A stretch of 42,710 bases of DNA from Desulfobacteraceae bacterium. Lineage in GTDB: Bacteria; Desulfobacterota; Desulfobacteria; Desulfobacterales; Desulfobacteraceae. The stretch lies in assembly GCA_024227235.1 (NCBI GenBank), contig JAAEKY010000517.1, positions 1-42,710 of the forward strand, in the 5' to 3' direction. Both the position numbers and the translations under genes were made by a program. Numbering within the stretch: the stretch's first letter is position 1; each line of letters begins with the position of its first letter. Shown piece by piece: positions 17,407-25,181 of this stretch. Under the pieces are notes generated by a model that saw nothing but the letters and a program-made list of their open reading frames with translations, was not told the DNA's origin and ran no database searches.

Positions 17407-18161
17407 GTTACTGATACATGATTAATTGAGGAAGCCATATATCCAGCGCCAAACCCATTATCAATATTCACTACTGCAATATTTGAACTGCAAGAATTTA
17501 GCATACCTAAAAGGGCAGTCATGCCTTTAAAGCTAGTCCCATACCCAATACTTGTAGGAACTGCAATGACGGGAGATTGAACCATCCCCGCCACAACACT
17601 AGGCAAGGCGCCTTCCATCCCGGCAACGACGATGATCACAGAAGCTGTCATTATTTTTTTCTGGTGGGCAAAAAGACGATGAATACCGGCAACTCCCACA
17701 TCAAAGATGGTTTCAATATCATTTCCCATAGCCTGGGCAGTTAAGAAAGCTTCTTTGGCAACAGGAATATCAGAGGTCCCCGCAGAAATTACAAGAATTT
17801 TTCCAATGCCTGTAATTTCAGGTTCTTTTTTTTTAAACCACAGGAAGTTTGCATCTTCAAAGTATTCAGTGTGTTGAAAAAATGATGTGATTTTTTTTGC
17901 CTTGTCTTTTTTAAGACGGGTGACAAGAATAATGTTTTCATTAATAATCATTTTTTCCATAATACCAATAATCTGATCGGTTGTTTTGCCTTGTCCAAAA
18001 ATGACTTCTGGGAAACCCTTTCTTAAAGACCTGTGATGATCAATATGCGCGAAATCAATATTTTCGAAAGGGATATGTTTAAGTTTGTCTTGGGCATCCT
18101 CAACAGATAAGGACCCATCGGCAACTTTGGATAACACTTTGGTTAAATTGTCTTTATTCAT
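17403..18161 (-). CDS. larB: LarB-like pyridinium-3,5-biscarboxylic acid mononucleotide synthase
   Basis: 252 residues. The C-terminal half (about 120-250) is a PurE/AIR-carboxylase-like domain: ISAGTSDIPVAKEA, DVGVAGIHRL, VVAGMEGALPSVVAG, VPTSIGYG and DNGFGAGYMA. The N-terminal half carries the LarB-specific EVIFGQGKTTDQI. LarB carboxylates and hydrolyses nicotinic acid adenine dinucleotide, the first step towards the nickel-pincer nucleotide cofactor of lactate racemase and related enzymes. LarC and LarE are not in the window, so either they lie elsewhere or this acts as a stand-alone paralogue. It follows the ParM-like gene by 15 bases on the same strand. It is not purE: the N-terminal domain and VVAGMEGALPSVVAG identify LarB. 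Confidence 0.9.
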   Translation of the reverse strand: MNKDNLTKVLSKVADGSLSVEDAQDKLKHIPFENIDFAHIDHHRSLRKGFPEVIFGQGKTTDQIIGIMEKMIINENIILVTRLKKDKAKKITSFFQHTEYFEDANFLWFKKKEPEITGIGKILVISAGTSDIPVAKEAFLTAQAMGNDIETIFDVGVAGIHRLFAHQKKIMTASVIIVVAGMEGALPSVVAGMVQSPVIAVPTSIGYGTSFKGMTALLGMLNSCSSNIAVVNIDNGFGAGYMASSINHVSVT

Positions 18162-18176
18162 GGAAGCCTTAGGGAT

Positions 18177-19349
18177 TTAGTTTTGGCGTCTCAACCAGGA
18201 AAGTCCTCCTTTGGACTGTTTATCAGATTTCTCATCTTCTTTTTCAGATGGTTCGACGGCTTCATTTTTATCATCAGCAGTGGAGGCTTTTTTAACTTTT
18301 GTACTTTTCTTTTCTTGCTGAGTGTCGGAAATATATTTAGAATATCCCCATTTATATCTACCGAATTTGCAATAGCCCTGGACATTATTGAATCTGGCAT
18401 CAATATTTTTCCCAATCGGAATAACATTTCCATCAATATTGGGACTAAGGAATTCAGACAGTTCTACACTGCCGCCGCCGGAAAGAATAATGGAATCAAT
18501 ATCCCAGTCATTTTCCCAAAGGCGGTTAAGATCAGATGCAATGGCTGCTGCCGCATGCGTGTAAACCCGCTTTTTAAGATTTGAAATATTATATTCTTTC
18601 CCTCTGATTTTAATCATGCCGGATTCAATAAATTGAAATATTCTATAGAGTTCAATGTTAATATTGCTCTCTTGTCTTAATTTATTGGCAATCACTGAAA
18701 AGCATTTTGAAATGCCGGTATCCATTGTGGAAGATCCTCTTTCAATATATTGAAGATGATCGAAAATACTAAAATCAGTCGTTTTAAAACCAATATCAAC
18801 AACCCCCAGTTTTTGTGTGGCCAACGATTTATCTCTTATTTTTCCCTTATCATCGAAAATGAGATTGAAAATTGATCCAATAGGCTGAGGGATAATATGG
18901 ATTTTATCAATGGTAACCCTTTTTGTTACATCTTTACCATCATTATTGTGAAATGTTATTTCGTGTGTCCCTCTGATGGCTTCTTTGAATTTTTTGCTGT
19001 CTCTTTTTAAGTATCCTACAGGCAGTCCGGAGACAATATTGATGGGCGCTAAAGTATCTGTGCAAATTCCAGCGGCGGCAACGGCAAATATTTTAACAAA
19101 ATTTTCAATTAGTTTTTCCTGGTCAAGGGTAAAGTCACGAATATTTGATTGCATCTCTGCATAACTGCCTAGAAAATAGGATTTATCTTCAAAAGTAATA
19201 TGCAGATTCGATGTAGAAGATTCATCACCTAATAATGACCGGAACTGAATATCAGTAGCATCTCCCAAGAGTGATTTGAATATAACTGAGTTTTTACCAT
19301 TATATGCTTTTGTAAAACCAAACCCAACATCGATTCCAACAACTTCCAT
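18177..19349 (-). CDS. ParM/StbA-like actin-fold ATPase with charged C-terminal tail
   Basis: 390 residues. The N terminus VGIDVGFGFTKAYNG is the phosphate-1 loop of plasmid-segregation actins, GVVDIGFKTTDFSIF is phosphate-2, and SIILSGGGSVELSEFL is the adenosine loop. ParM-type proteins polymerise to push plasmid copies apart. Here no ParR partner or parC-type direct-repeat array is visible and the neighbours are chromosomal housekeeping genes. The last 50 residues form a Lys/Glu-rich linker (about KKSTKVKKASTADDKNEAVE onward) that ends in the hydrophobic-basic tip GGLSWLRRQN. This could be a partner- or membrane-binding peptide (inference). The start has a perfect AGGAGG site seven bases upstream. 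It is probably co-transcribed with larB. Confidence 0.85.
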   Translation of the reverse strand: MEVVGIDVGFGFTKAYNGKNSVIFKSLLGDATDIQFRSLLGDESSTSNLHITFEDKSYFLGSYAEMQSNIRDFTLDQEKLIENFVKIFAVAAAGICTDTLAPINIVSGLPVGYLKRDSKKFKEAIRGTHEITFHNNDGKDVTKRVTIDKIHIIPQPIGSIFNLIFDDKGKIRDKSLATQKLGVVDIGFKTTDFSIFDHLQYIERGSSTMDTGISKCFSVIANKLRQESNINIELYRIFQFIESGMIKIRGKEYNISNLKKRVYTHAAAAIASDLNRLWENDWDIDSIILSGGGSVELSEFLSPNIDGNVIPIGKNIDARFNNVQGYCKFGRYKWGYSKYISDTQQEKKSTKVKKASTADDKNEAVEPSEKEDEKSDKQSKGGLSWLRRQN

Positions 19350-19462
19350 ATCGTTATCCTCCTGGCATCTTAGGCGCTATTATCGAATCAATTGAAGATC
19401 TATCTCTCGGATATTAGATAGCATTTCAAAACAACTTGAGTCAAGGGATAATGAAACGGATT

Positions 19463-19512
19463 TTAACCCGGATATTTCATGATTTTAATCGTTTTATGAA
19501 GATCCGGGTTAA
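19463..19512. repeat. Perfect 11-bp inverted repeat upstream of cmoA
   Basis: TTAACCCGGAT (19463-19473) and ATCCGGGTTAA (19502-19512) are exact inverted copies; an inner TTCAT/ATGAA pair extends the stem and leaves a 15-base loop. The left arm plus the next bases is the same sequence as the end of the 17158-17406 element. No T-run follows, so it is not a simple terminator. It sits about 68 bases before the cmoA start, probably within its leader. Confidence 0.7.
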
Positions 19513-19579
19513 GGCATTCTTGCACTTCTTTACAGAATATTATAAAGGTTTTAAAATAATTTTTTTTAAGGGTGTGAAA

Positions 19580-20308
19580 ATGGAGAAAGATAAGGTGTTT
19601 GCAAATAAAAAGTTAAAGGTTAAACCCTTTGAATTTAATAAAGATGTGGCCGATGTTTTTGATGACATGCTGAATCGATCAGTTCCTTTATATGATGAAA
19701 GTATAAAAAGGCAATCACAACTTGCATTCAATTATTATCAAACCGGCACTCATATTTATGATCTGGGCTGTTCTCATGGAAATCTTGGAATACTTATCGC
19801 TAATCAATTTAAAACAAAATCATTTTCTATGATAGGAGTGGATAGCTCAAAACCAATGATTGAAAAGTATTCAAATCGTCTTGAAAGATATGATAATTCA
19901 TCTCAAGTTGATTTGATATGCGGTTATTTGGAAGATGTTAAAATTGAAAATGCATCAGTGGTTTTGATAAATTTGACCCTTCAGTTTATCCAGTGTGAAA
20001 AACGTGATGGCCTCATAGAAAAAATCTACAAGGGTCTGAACCCTAATGGTATTCTCCTATTAACTGAAAAAATCGTTCATGAGGAAATGGAGATAGATGA
20101 GATTCAAAGAAACTATTATAAAGCCTTTAAATTGGAAAACGGCTATTCAGAGCTTGAGATTAGTCAGAAAAGAGATGCACTTGAAAAGGTATTGATTCCA
20201 GATACCATTGAAACCCATCGGAACAGGATTTCAAAGGCTGGGTTTGCTACATTTGATATTTGGTTGAAATGGTTTAACTTTGCCTCAATGATTGCGTTAA
20301 AAAAATAA
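19580..20308 (+). CDS. cmoA: Carboxy-S-adenosyl-L-methionine synthase
   Basis: 242 residues from the ATG at 19580, close to the 247 of the E. coli enzyme. The SAM-binding motif HIYDLGCSHGNLG is followed by MIGVDSSKPMIEKY and by the CmoA-like NLTLQFIQCEKRDGLIEKIYKGLNPNG, and ends WLKWFNFASMIALKK. CmoA converts SAM and prephenate to carboxy-SAM, the donor used by the adjacent CmoB. The frame is open upstream to 19436, but that would add 48 atypical residues read across the inverted repeat; AGGGTG before the ATG at 19580 supports the shorter start. It is cytoplasmic and clustered with cmoB. Confidence 0.95.
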   Translation: MEKDKVFANKKLKVKPFEFNKDVADVFDDMLNRSVPLYDESIKRQSQLAFNYYQTGTHIYDLGCSHGNLGILIANQFKTKSFSMIGVDSSKPMIEKYSNRLERYDNSSQVDLICGYLEDVKIENASVVLINLTLQFIQCEKRDGLIEKIYKGLNPNGILLLTEKIVHEEMEIDEIQRNYYKAFKLENGYSELEISQKRDALEKVLIPDTIETHRNRISKAGFATFDIWLKWFNFASMIALKK

Positions 20309-20365
20309 CCTGAGGGTTACACGTAACCTAAAAGTCACACTTGACACAAAAGGTCAAAAGCAAAA

Positions 20366-21337
20366 ATGGAAAGACTTCTTCAACAGAAAAACAGATTAAA
20401 AATAGACCATTGTTACAATGAATTTGAAGTATTAATTAAAGAAAAAAGAGCCTTTTTAGATCATGCTAAAGGTAATTTTTTAAAGTATAAAAAAATTCTT
20501 GAAAGTATCCCTGACTTTATTCCATCTTCCATAGATTTTAAACATGAGGCAATCACCATTGGTGACAAATCAGATTTAACGACTAAAGACGCTTCCTTCT
20601 TAAATGAAAAGCTCGAACAGCTTTGCCCCTGGAGAAAAGGTCCGTTTAATCTTTTTGGGATTAAGATTGACTCAGAATGGCAATCCTGGATGAAATGGGA
20701 CAGGGTAGAGCCTCATTTGGGAAATCTTAAAGGAAGACGAATCCTTGATATTGGTCCCAGCAATGGATATTACATGTTTAAAATGGCAGGTCACAATCCA
20801 TTAATGGTACTTGGCGTGGAACCCCAAAGCTCCTTTTATTTTCAATATTTAACCCTCCAAAAATTTTTAAAGCAGGATAATGTTTTTTGTCTTCCAATTC
20901 CACATGATCAATTGCCTAAAATGGATAAATATTTTGACACGGTTTTTTGCATGGGGGTTTTATACCATCGAAAATCACCGGTTCAAATGCTGAAAGATAT
21001 TTTTGATTCCATGAAACCTGGTGGGGAACTGGTGCTTGAAAATCTAATTATTGATTCAAAACAAAATTTTTGCCTCTTCCCAAAAGATCGTTATGCAAAA
21101 ATGCGAAACATCTTTTTTATCCCAGACCTTCTGGTAATGGAATCATGGCTTCTGAGAGCGGGGTTTACAAATATTAGATGCGTGGATGTCACAAAAACAT
21201 CTATCGAAGAGCAACGAAAAACAAAGTGGATTCAAACTGAAACATTAAAGGATTTTTTAGACCCCAATGATCCAAATAAAACCATAGAAGGGTATCCGGC
21301 TCCTGTGAGGGCCATTTTTATTGCGAATGCAACTTAA
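20366..21337 (+). CDS. cmoB: tRNA U34 carboxymethyltransferase
   Basis: 323 residues, the same length as the E. coli enzyme. LEQLCPWRKGPFNLFGIKIDSEW and WMKWDRV are CmoB landmarks; the SAM fold begins ILDIGPSNGYYMFKMAG and continues VLGVEPQSSFYFQY, FDTVFCMGVLYHRKSP and PGGELVLENLII. CmoB transfers the carboxymethyl group from carboxy-SAM to 5-hydroxyuridine at wobble position 34 of certain tRNAs, giving cmo5U, which widens codon reading. The upstream cmoA makes the donor. The 57-base gap contains a small GGTTAC/GTAACC stem; AAAGGTC precedes the ATG. Confidence 0.96.
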   Translation: MERLLQQKNRLKIDHCYNEFEVLIKEKRAFLDHAKGNFLKYKKILESIPDFIPSSIDFKHEAITIGDKSDLTTKDASFLNEKLEQLCPWRKGPFNLFGIKIDSEWQSWMKWDRVEPHLGNLKGRRILDIGPSNGYYMFKMAGHNPLMVLGVEPQSSFYFQYLTLQKFLKQDNVFCLPIPHDQLPKMDKYFDTVFCMGVLYHRKSPVQMLKDIFDSMKPGGELVLENLIIDSKQNFCLFPKDRYAKMRNIFFIPDLLVMESWLLRAGFTNIRCVDVTKTSIEEQRKTKWIQTETLKDFLDPNDPNKTIEGYPAPVRAIFIANAT

Positions 21338-21546
21338 AAAAGGGGAATACTCAGCCCATTCGATTCGCAACTGTCTCAAATTCTACCTAAAATGTTGTGC
21401 TGAAAGATGTATTGAATTTTTCATCTGAAAGATAGATTAAAATATAAAGCCACCTGTTAAGGTATAGAAATATAAAACTAAGATTTATTATAATAGCTGT
21501 ACCGATTATTAACTGATTTATTTGATAAATTTAAAGGGGATAGAAG

Positions 21547-22184
21547 ATGAAAAAAATACTATCAGCAGGAATTACAGCCTTGTTTTATTTTTAGGGATCG
21601 CAGGTGTATCTCAGGCAGCATTAAGCATTATCGGCACTGCAACTTGTAGTGGTAACAGTTTTAACTTGATCTATGATTCTGACGGACCGCTTGGTCCCAT
21701 CACCTGGCTGGATTATACCAATCACACCATCGTTAATTGGATAACCATGAATTATTGGGCCGCATCGCTTAACACTCCTGAAGTGATACAATATAACTTA
21801 AATCCAGGTGTAACCATGAATTGGGGCGGAGACTGGCGCTTGCCAGATCAAATTGGGTATGGTGGGTATGTTACTACATCTGAGATGGGGCGCTTGTATT
21901 TTACAGAATTGGGCAACCCTGCAGGGGGACCTATGACGAACTATGGACCGTTCAGTAATTTAACAAATTCTTATTATTGGGGTAATTCCAGACCTACCCA
22001 CAGTGAAGGGAATGGCTGGGCTACGCGCATGGATACCGGCCATACGGATGCTTACGAAGACCATAATTATATGATAGGGCTTGCTGTTCGGCCAGGTCAA
22101 TTAGTACCTGTACCCGGTGCATTCTGGCTTCTTGGTTCAGGCCTTATTGGATTTTTAGGGTTTAGGAGAAGATATAATAATTAA
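21547..22184 (+). pseudogene. Lcl/DUF1566-domain surface protein with VPxPG-CTERM sorting signal, frameshifted in the signal peptide
   Basis: The natural start is ATG 21547 (AGGGG upstream): MKKILSAGITALFYF then TAG at 21592. The -1 frame continues with LVLFLGIAGVSQAALS, the rest of a normal signal peptide, and stays open to 22184. One base is therefore missing or added among the T-rich bases at about 21580-21593. The mature part (about 195 residues) has an Lcl-type domain (GGDWRLPDQIGYGGY, YYWGNSRPTHS, GWATRMDTG) and ends VPVPGAFWLLGSGLIGFLGF then RRR, a PEP/VPLPA-CTERM-like signal for exosortase-dependent surface sorting. It may be a recent inactivation, a phase switch or a sequencing error. 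A TTG start in the long frame at 21522 gives no signal peptide and is unlikely. Confidence 0.8.
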
Positions 22185-22206
22185 GCTTTTATAATAAATC
22201 GTAGAT

Positions 22207-22244
22207 AAACAAAGGAAGAGGCAAGCGTCTCTTCCTTTGTTTTT
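22207..22244 (+). terminator. Intrinsic terminator after the CTERM protein gene
   Basis: AAACAAAGGAAGAG (22207-22220) pairs perfectly with CTCTTCCTTTGTTT (22229-22242) around an eight-base loop, and TT follows. It lies 23 bases after the stop codon at 22184. The A-run on the left arm also makes a usable T-run on the opposite strand. The remaining spacer to 22461 shows no supported gene. Confidence 0.8.
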
Positions 22245-22461
22245 AATTAAAATTATGGATAAAGAAATGATAAGTTTTAATTATTGCTGTTGTTCCTTTG
22301 GTAGAATTCTTGATTATAACCCTTGTTTATCCTCTTTCTGCTAATGGCCTATCTGTTTTATCTATTACTTTTAAAAACGCCATTGATATTAAATATTAGA
22401 CGAATCTTCGCGGCCCATGTATTTTTAACGTGATTTTATTTTAATGGGGGTTAAAAAATTT

Positions 22462-23466
22462 ATGCGAAAATTCTTAACTGTTATATTGCTATTATTGATT
22501 GCAGTTCCTGTAGGATATGCAAATACATCATCAGGACTTATTTCCATGAAATTTGATCTATCTGATCATGGAAATGATAAAACAGCCCAATTGTGGATTC
22601 CTTATCCCATCACCAATGCAAATCAGGATATTTCCAATATTTCAGTAAAAGGAACCATGTCATCCTCAGGAGTCTATACAGACCGTACTCATGAGATACC
22701 TATGCTTTACGCCCGGTGGGAAAATGGGATTAAAAAGAGAACCCTGACATTTTCTTTTAATGTTACAAGAAAAGAATTTATCCATCGTGATTTCCCAACA
22801 AAGGAATCCAATTGGGATCCAGCAGACTATACTAAATACCTTTCAGCGACAAGGTTGGGGCCAACAGATGGAGAGGTAAAGAAACTTTCTGATTCCATTA
22901 CTTTAGGGCAAAAAACCGTATTAGGAAAAGCAAAAGCAATTTATGACTGGACCTGTGAAAATACATACCGTAATCCTAATACGCGGGGATGTGGCTCGGG
23001 TGATGTATGCAGCCTTATAAAAGATCCTGGGGGTAAATGTACAGATATTAGTTCTGTTTTCGTTTCTCTGGCACGGGCTGCAGGCGTACCCGCTCGGGAA
23101 ATATTGGGCATACGCCAGGGTAAAAAACCACTCCAGGATATCAGTAAATGGCAACATTGCTGGGCAGAGTTCTATTTGCCAGGCTATGGGTGGGTCCCGG
23201 TTGATCCGGCAGATGTCAGGAAAATGATGCTCAAAGAGAAATTAGAGCTCTCAGATAAAAAGACACAAACATACCGTGATTATTTCTGGGGGGGGCTTGA
23301 CCCTTACCGTATCAAACTTGGCCAGGGAAAGGATATTGTATTAAATCCAAGACAGCATGGAGAACCAATCAATTATCTGATGTATCCCTATGCACAGATA
23401 GGTAAAAAAACTGTTGACTGGCTTGATCCGGAAAACTTTAAATATACGATAACATACCAACAGTAA
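22462..23466 (+). CDS. Exported transglutaminase-like cysteine protein
   Basis: 334 residues from the ATG at 22462, which begins a clean signal peptide (MRKFLTVILLLLIAVPVGYA). An ATG 18 bases earlier (22444) is possible, but GGGGG lies between the two and can serve the later one as a ribosome-binding site. The transglutaminase-like domain spans about residues 130-255 with the triad Cys193 (GGKCTDISSVFVSLARAAGVPAR), His232 (KWQHCWAEFYLPGYGW) and Asp248 (VPVDPADV). The N-terminal 120 residues resemble the beta domain that precedes such cores. Bacterial members often act as proteases or peptidoglycan- or protein-modifying enzymes; the substrate is unknown. It would act in the periplasm or outside the cell. 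It stands alone, facing the convergent phosphatase gene. Confidence 0.85.
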   Translation: MRKFLTVILLLLIAVPVGYANTSSGLISMKFDLSDHGNDKTAQLWIPYPITNANQDISNISVKGTMSSSGVYTDRTHEIPMLYARWENGIKKRTLTFSFNVTRKEFIHRDFPTKESNWDPADYTKYLSATRLGPTDGEVKKLSDSITLGQKTVLGKAKAIYDWTCENTYRNPNTRGCGSGDVCSLIKDPGGKCTDISSVFVSLARAAGVPAREILGIRQGKKPLQDISKWQHCWAEFYLPGYGWVPVDPADVRKMMLKEKLELSDKKTQTYRDYFWGGLDPYRIKLGQGKDIVLNPRQHGEPINYLMYPYAQIGKKTVDWLDPENFKYTITYQQ

Positions 23467-23539
23467 TTAGAAAGTCACAAAAGACTATAATGCGATAGGA
23501 TCACACTGATAGTTTGTCATATAATATTGATTCTCTTTT

Positions 23540-24169
23540 TCAAAAAAAAATGACACCGTCAAGATAGCCTACGTCTCCTGATGTTTCATGTTTAAGGCCT
23601 AACTTGAACTCTTTTAAAGGGAAAATGTTCCAATCATGAGAGACACAAATAGCGATCTGATTTTTTTCAAGATTTTTAATCTTCTCAACCATGAAGTCAC
23701 TTAAAATATTGGACGTCTTCTCAGGATTTTGCATAATGCTTTCATCAATACGATAATCAAACCAGTTTCGAATAAAAACATCATTTCCTTGTTCCTCAAT
23801 TTTTGGAATGGCTTTTTCAATATCTTTTACATAAAAAGGCGAAAGAATTTTATTTATATGATTATGTTCAAGCGCAATTTGATTTTTTTGGGTATACCCT
23901 TTATCAATTAAATAGGCTGTTTCAATGCACCTTCCCATAAAACTGGAGAATAGTTTTGGTACAGGAGCTGGTCGAAGGGCGGTACCAAAATCAAATGCAA
24001 AGTCTTTACCTTTGTCTGTTAATTCCATAAAGGGTTCCAAATTGGCATTCTTTGAAAAGAATCGATCAGAATGGCGAATAAGTATACTGATCTTTTGAAT
24101 GTCACCATCTATCAAATGATTAATAGTATCAATAGTTTGCTTTGTTTTAACTTTATTATCTTGCAACAT
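23540..24169 (-). CDS. Histidine phosphatase superfamily protein
   Basis: 209 residues. SILIRHSDRFFS is the RHG-type catalytic motif with the phosphohistidine, here RHS instead of RHG. ELTDKGKDFAFDFGTAL, FSSFMGRCIETAYLI (second catalytic arginine region) and AICVSHDWNIFPL (second catalytic histidine) follow in the order seen in phosphoglycerate-mutase-like phosphatases. No signal peptide is visible, so it is probably cytoplasmic. The substrate cannot be told. It is transcribed away from the arginase gene. The spacer to the transglutaminase gene (23467-23539) has no clear terminator. Confidence 0.8.
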   Translation of the reverse strand: MLQDNKVKTKQTIDTINHLIDGDIQKISILIRHSDRFFSKNANLEPFMELTDKGKDFAFDFGTALRPAPVPKLFSSFMGRCIETAYLIDKGYTQKNQIALEHNHINKILSPFYVKDIEKAIPKIEEQGNDVFIRNWFDYRIDESIMQNPEKTSNILSDFMVEKIKNLEKNQIAICVSHDWNIFPLKEFKLGLKHETSGDVGYLDGVIFF

Positions 24170-24208
24170 TTTTTAAGGGGCTCCTGAAAAACGTATAGGG
24201 GTTTATAG

Positions 24209-24238
24209 TTGAATAGTTTTCATACTCTATGCTATATG
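24209..24238 (+). promoter_or_regulatory. Candidate sigma-70 promoter of the arginase-helicase pair
   Basis: TTGAAT (24209-24214) and TATATG (24233-24238) are separated by 18 bases, about 40 bases before the rocF ATG. AAGGAG at nine bases before the ATG is the ribosome-binding site. Confidence 0.5.
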
Positions 24239-24278
24239 AGCTGTCAAGCAGGGAACCTTTCATCAAGGAGCAATCTCA

Positions 24279-25181
24279 ATGGCAAAAAAAATCAGTATTA
24301 TCGGTGTACCTATGGATTTTGGACAGCTTCTTAGAGGCGTTGACATGGGACCTGCCGCCGTCAGGTATACAGGATTAATTTCACGACTCAGAGATATAGG
24401 GCATGAGGTCGTTGATACAGGGGATATCAGTATCCCTATTCGAGATTGCGAAGTTACGAATGGCAAATGCAAAGCTGAGGATAAATATTTAAAAGAAATT
24501 ACGCAGATCTGTGAGTCTATATATAAGGTTGGAAAAGATGTCGTCAAAAAAAAACATTTTCCTTTATTTACCGGTGGAGATCACTCCATTGCCATTGGAA
24601 CGGTTGCTTCGGTTACAGGTGATGAACCCACTGGGCTAATTTGGATGGATGCCCATGGAGATTTTAATGTTCCGGAAACCTCACCCAGTGGAAATATCCA
24701 TGGCATGCCTTTGGCTGCTCTTATTGGAGAAGGGCATAAATCCTTGGTCAATGTGGGGAGACCCGGTGCTAAAATTCTGGCAGAAAATGTTGTGATGATC
24801 GGCCAAAGAGATCTGGATACAAATGAGAAGAAAAGACTGAAAAAATCTGGGATAACTGTCTTCACGATGCGGGATATTGATGAGCAGGGTATCAGTTCAG
24901 TGGCCAATAAAGCCTTGATGAAATTTGTTCATTTAAAAAGGATCCATTTAAGTGTTGATATGGATGCGATTGATCCGGTTGAAGCTCCAGGAGTGGGGAC
25001 ACCGGTCCCAGGAGGAATCTCTTATCGGGAAGCCCATTTGTTAATGGAGATCCTTGCAGATTCAGGTAAGATTACATCTATGGATTTGGTTGAGATTAAT
25101 CCAATATTGGATGTGGCCAATAAAACAGCCCAATTAGCAGTTGAATTAACGCTGTCTGCATTGGGAAAGAGTATTTTGTGA
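24279..25181 (+). CDS. rocF: Arginase
   Basis: 300 residues, the size of bacterial RocF arginases. It contains all three ureohydrolase signatures with manganese ligands: GGDHSIAIG (Asp101/His102), WMDAHGDFN and SVDMDAIDPVEAPGVGTPVPGG. NVPETSPSGNIHGMPLAAL is the arginase substrate loop (SPSGNIHGM) and argues for arginase over agmatinase. It hydrolyses arginine to ornithine and urea in the cytoplasm, feeding nitrogen or polyamine metabolism. No other arginine genes are nearby. The stop codon overlaps the GTG start of the helicase gene (GTGA), so the two are co-translated, although no functional link is obvious. Confidence 0.95.
   Translation: MAKKISIIGVPMDFGQLLRGVDMGPAAVRYTGLISRLRDIGHEVVDTGDISIPIRDCEVTNGKCKAEDKYLKEITQICESIYKVGKDVVKKKHFPLFTGGDHSIAIGTVASVTGDEPTGLIWMDAHGDFNVPETSPSGNIHGMPLAALIGEGHKSLVNVGRPGAKILAENVVMIGQRDLDTNEKKRLKKSGITVFTMRDIDEQGISSVANKALMKFVHLKRIHLSVDMDAIDPVEAPGVGTPVPGGISYREAHLLMEILADSGKITSMDLVEINPILDVANKTAQLAVELTLSALGKSIL

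Noticed and set aside
17403-18161. purE (AIR carboxylase)
   Set aside because: Only the C-terminal half is PurE-like; the N-terminal domain and VVAGMEGALPSVVAG mark LarB.
19436-19579. Extension of cmoA to an upstream TTG
   Set aside because: It would translate the inverted repeat and add 48 residues not found in the family; the ATG at 19580 has AGGGTG before it.
21580-21594. Programmed -1 frameshift in the CTERM protein signal peptide
   Set aside because: No heptamer of the X XXY YYZ type sits in the zero frame before the TAG and no downstream pseudoknot is obvious; mutation, slippage or read error is simpler.
24279-25181. Agmatinase (speB)
   Set aside because: The SPSGNIHGM loop and overall length match arginase.
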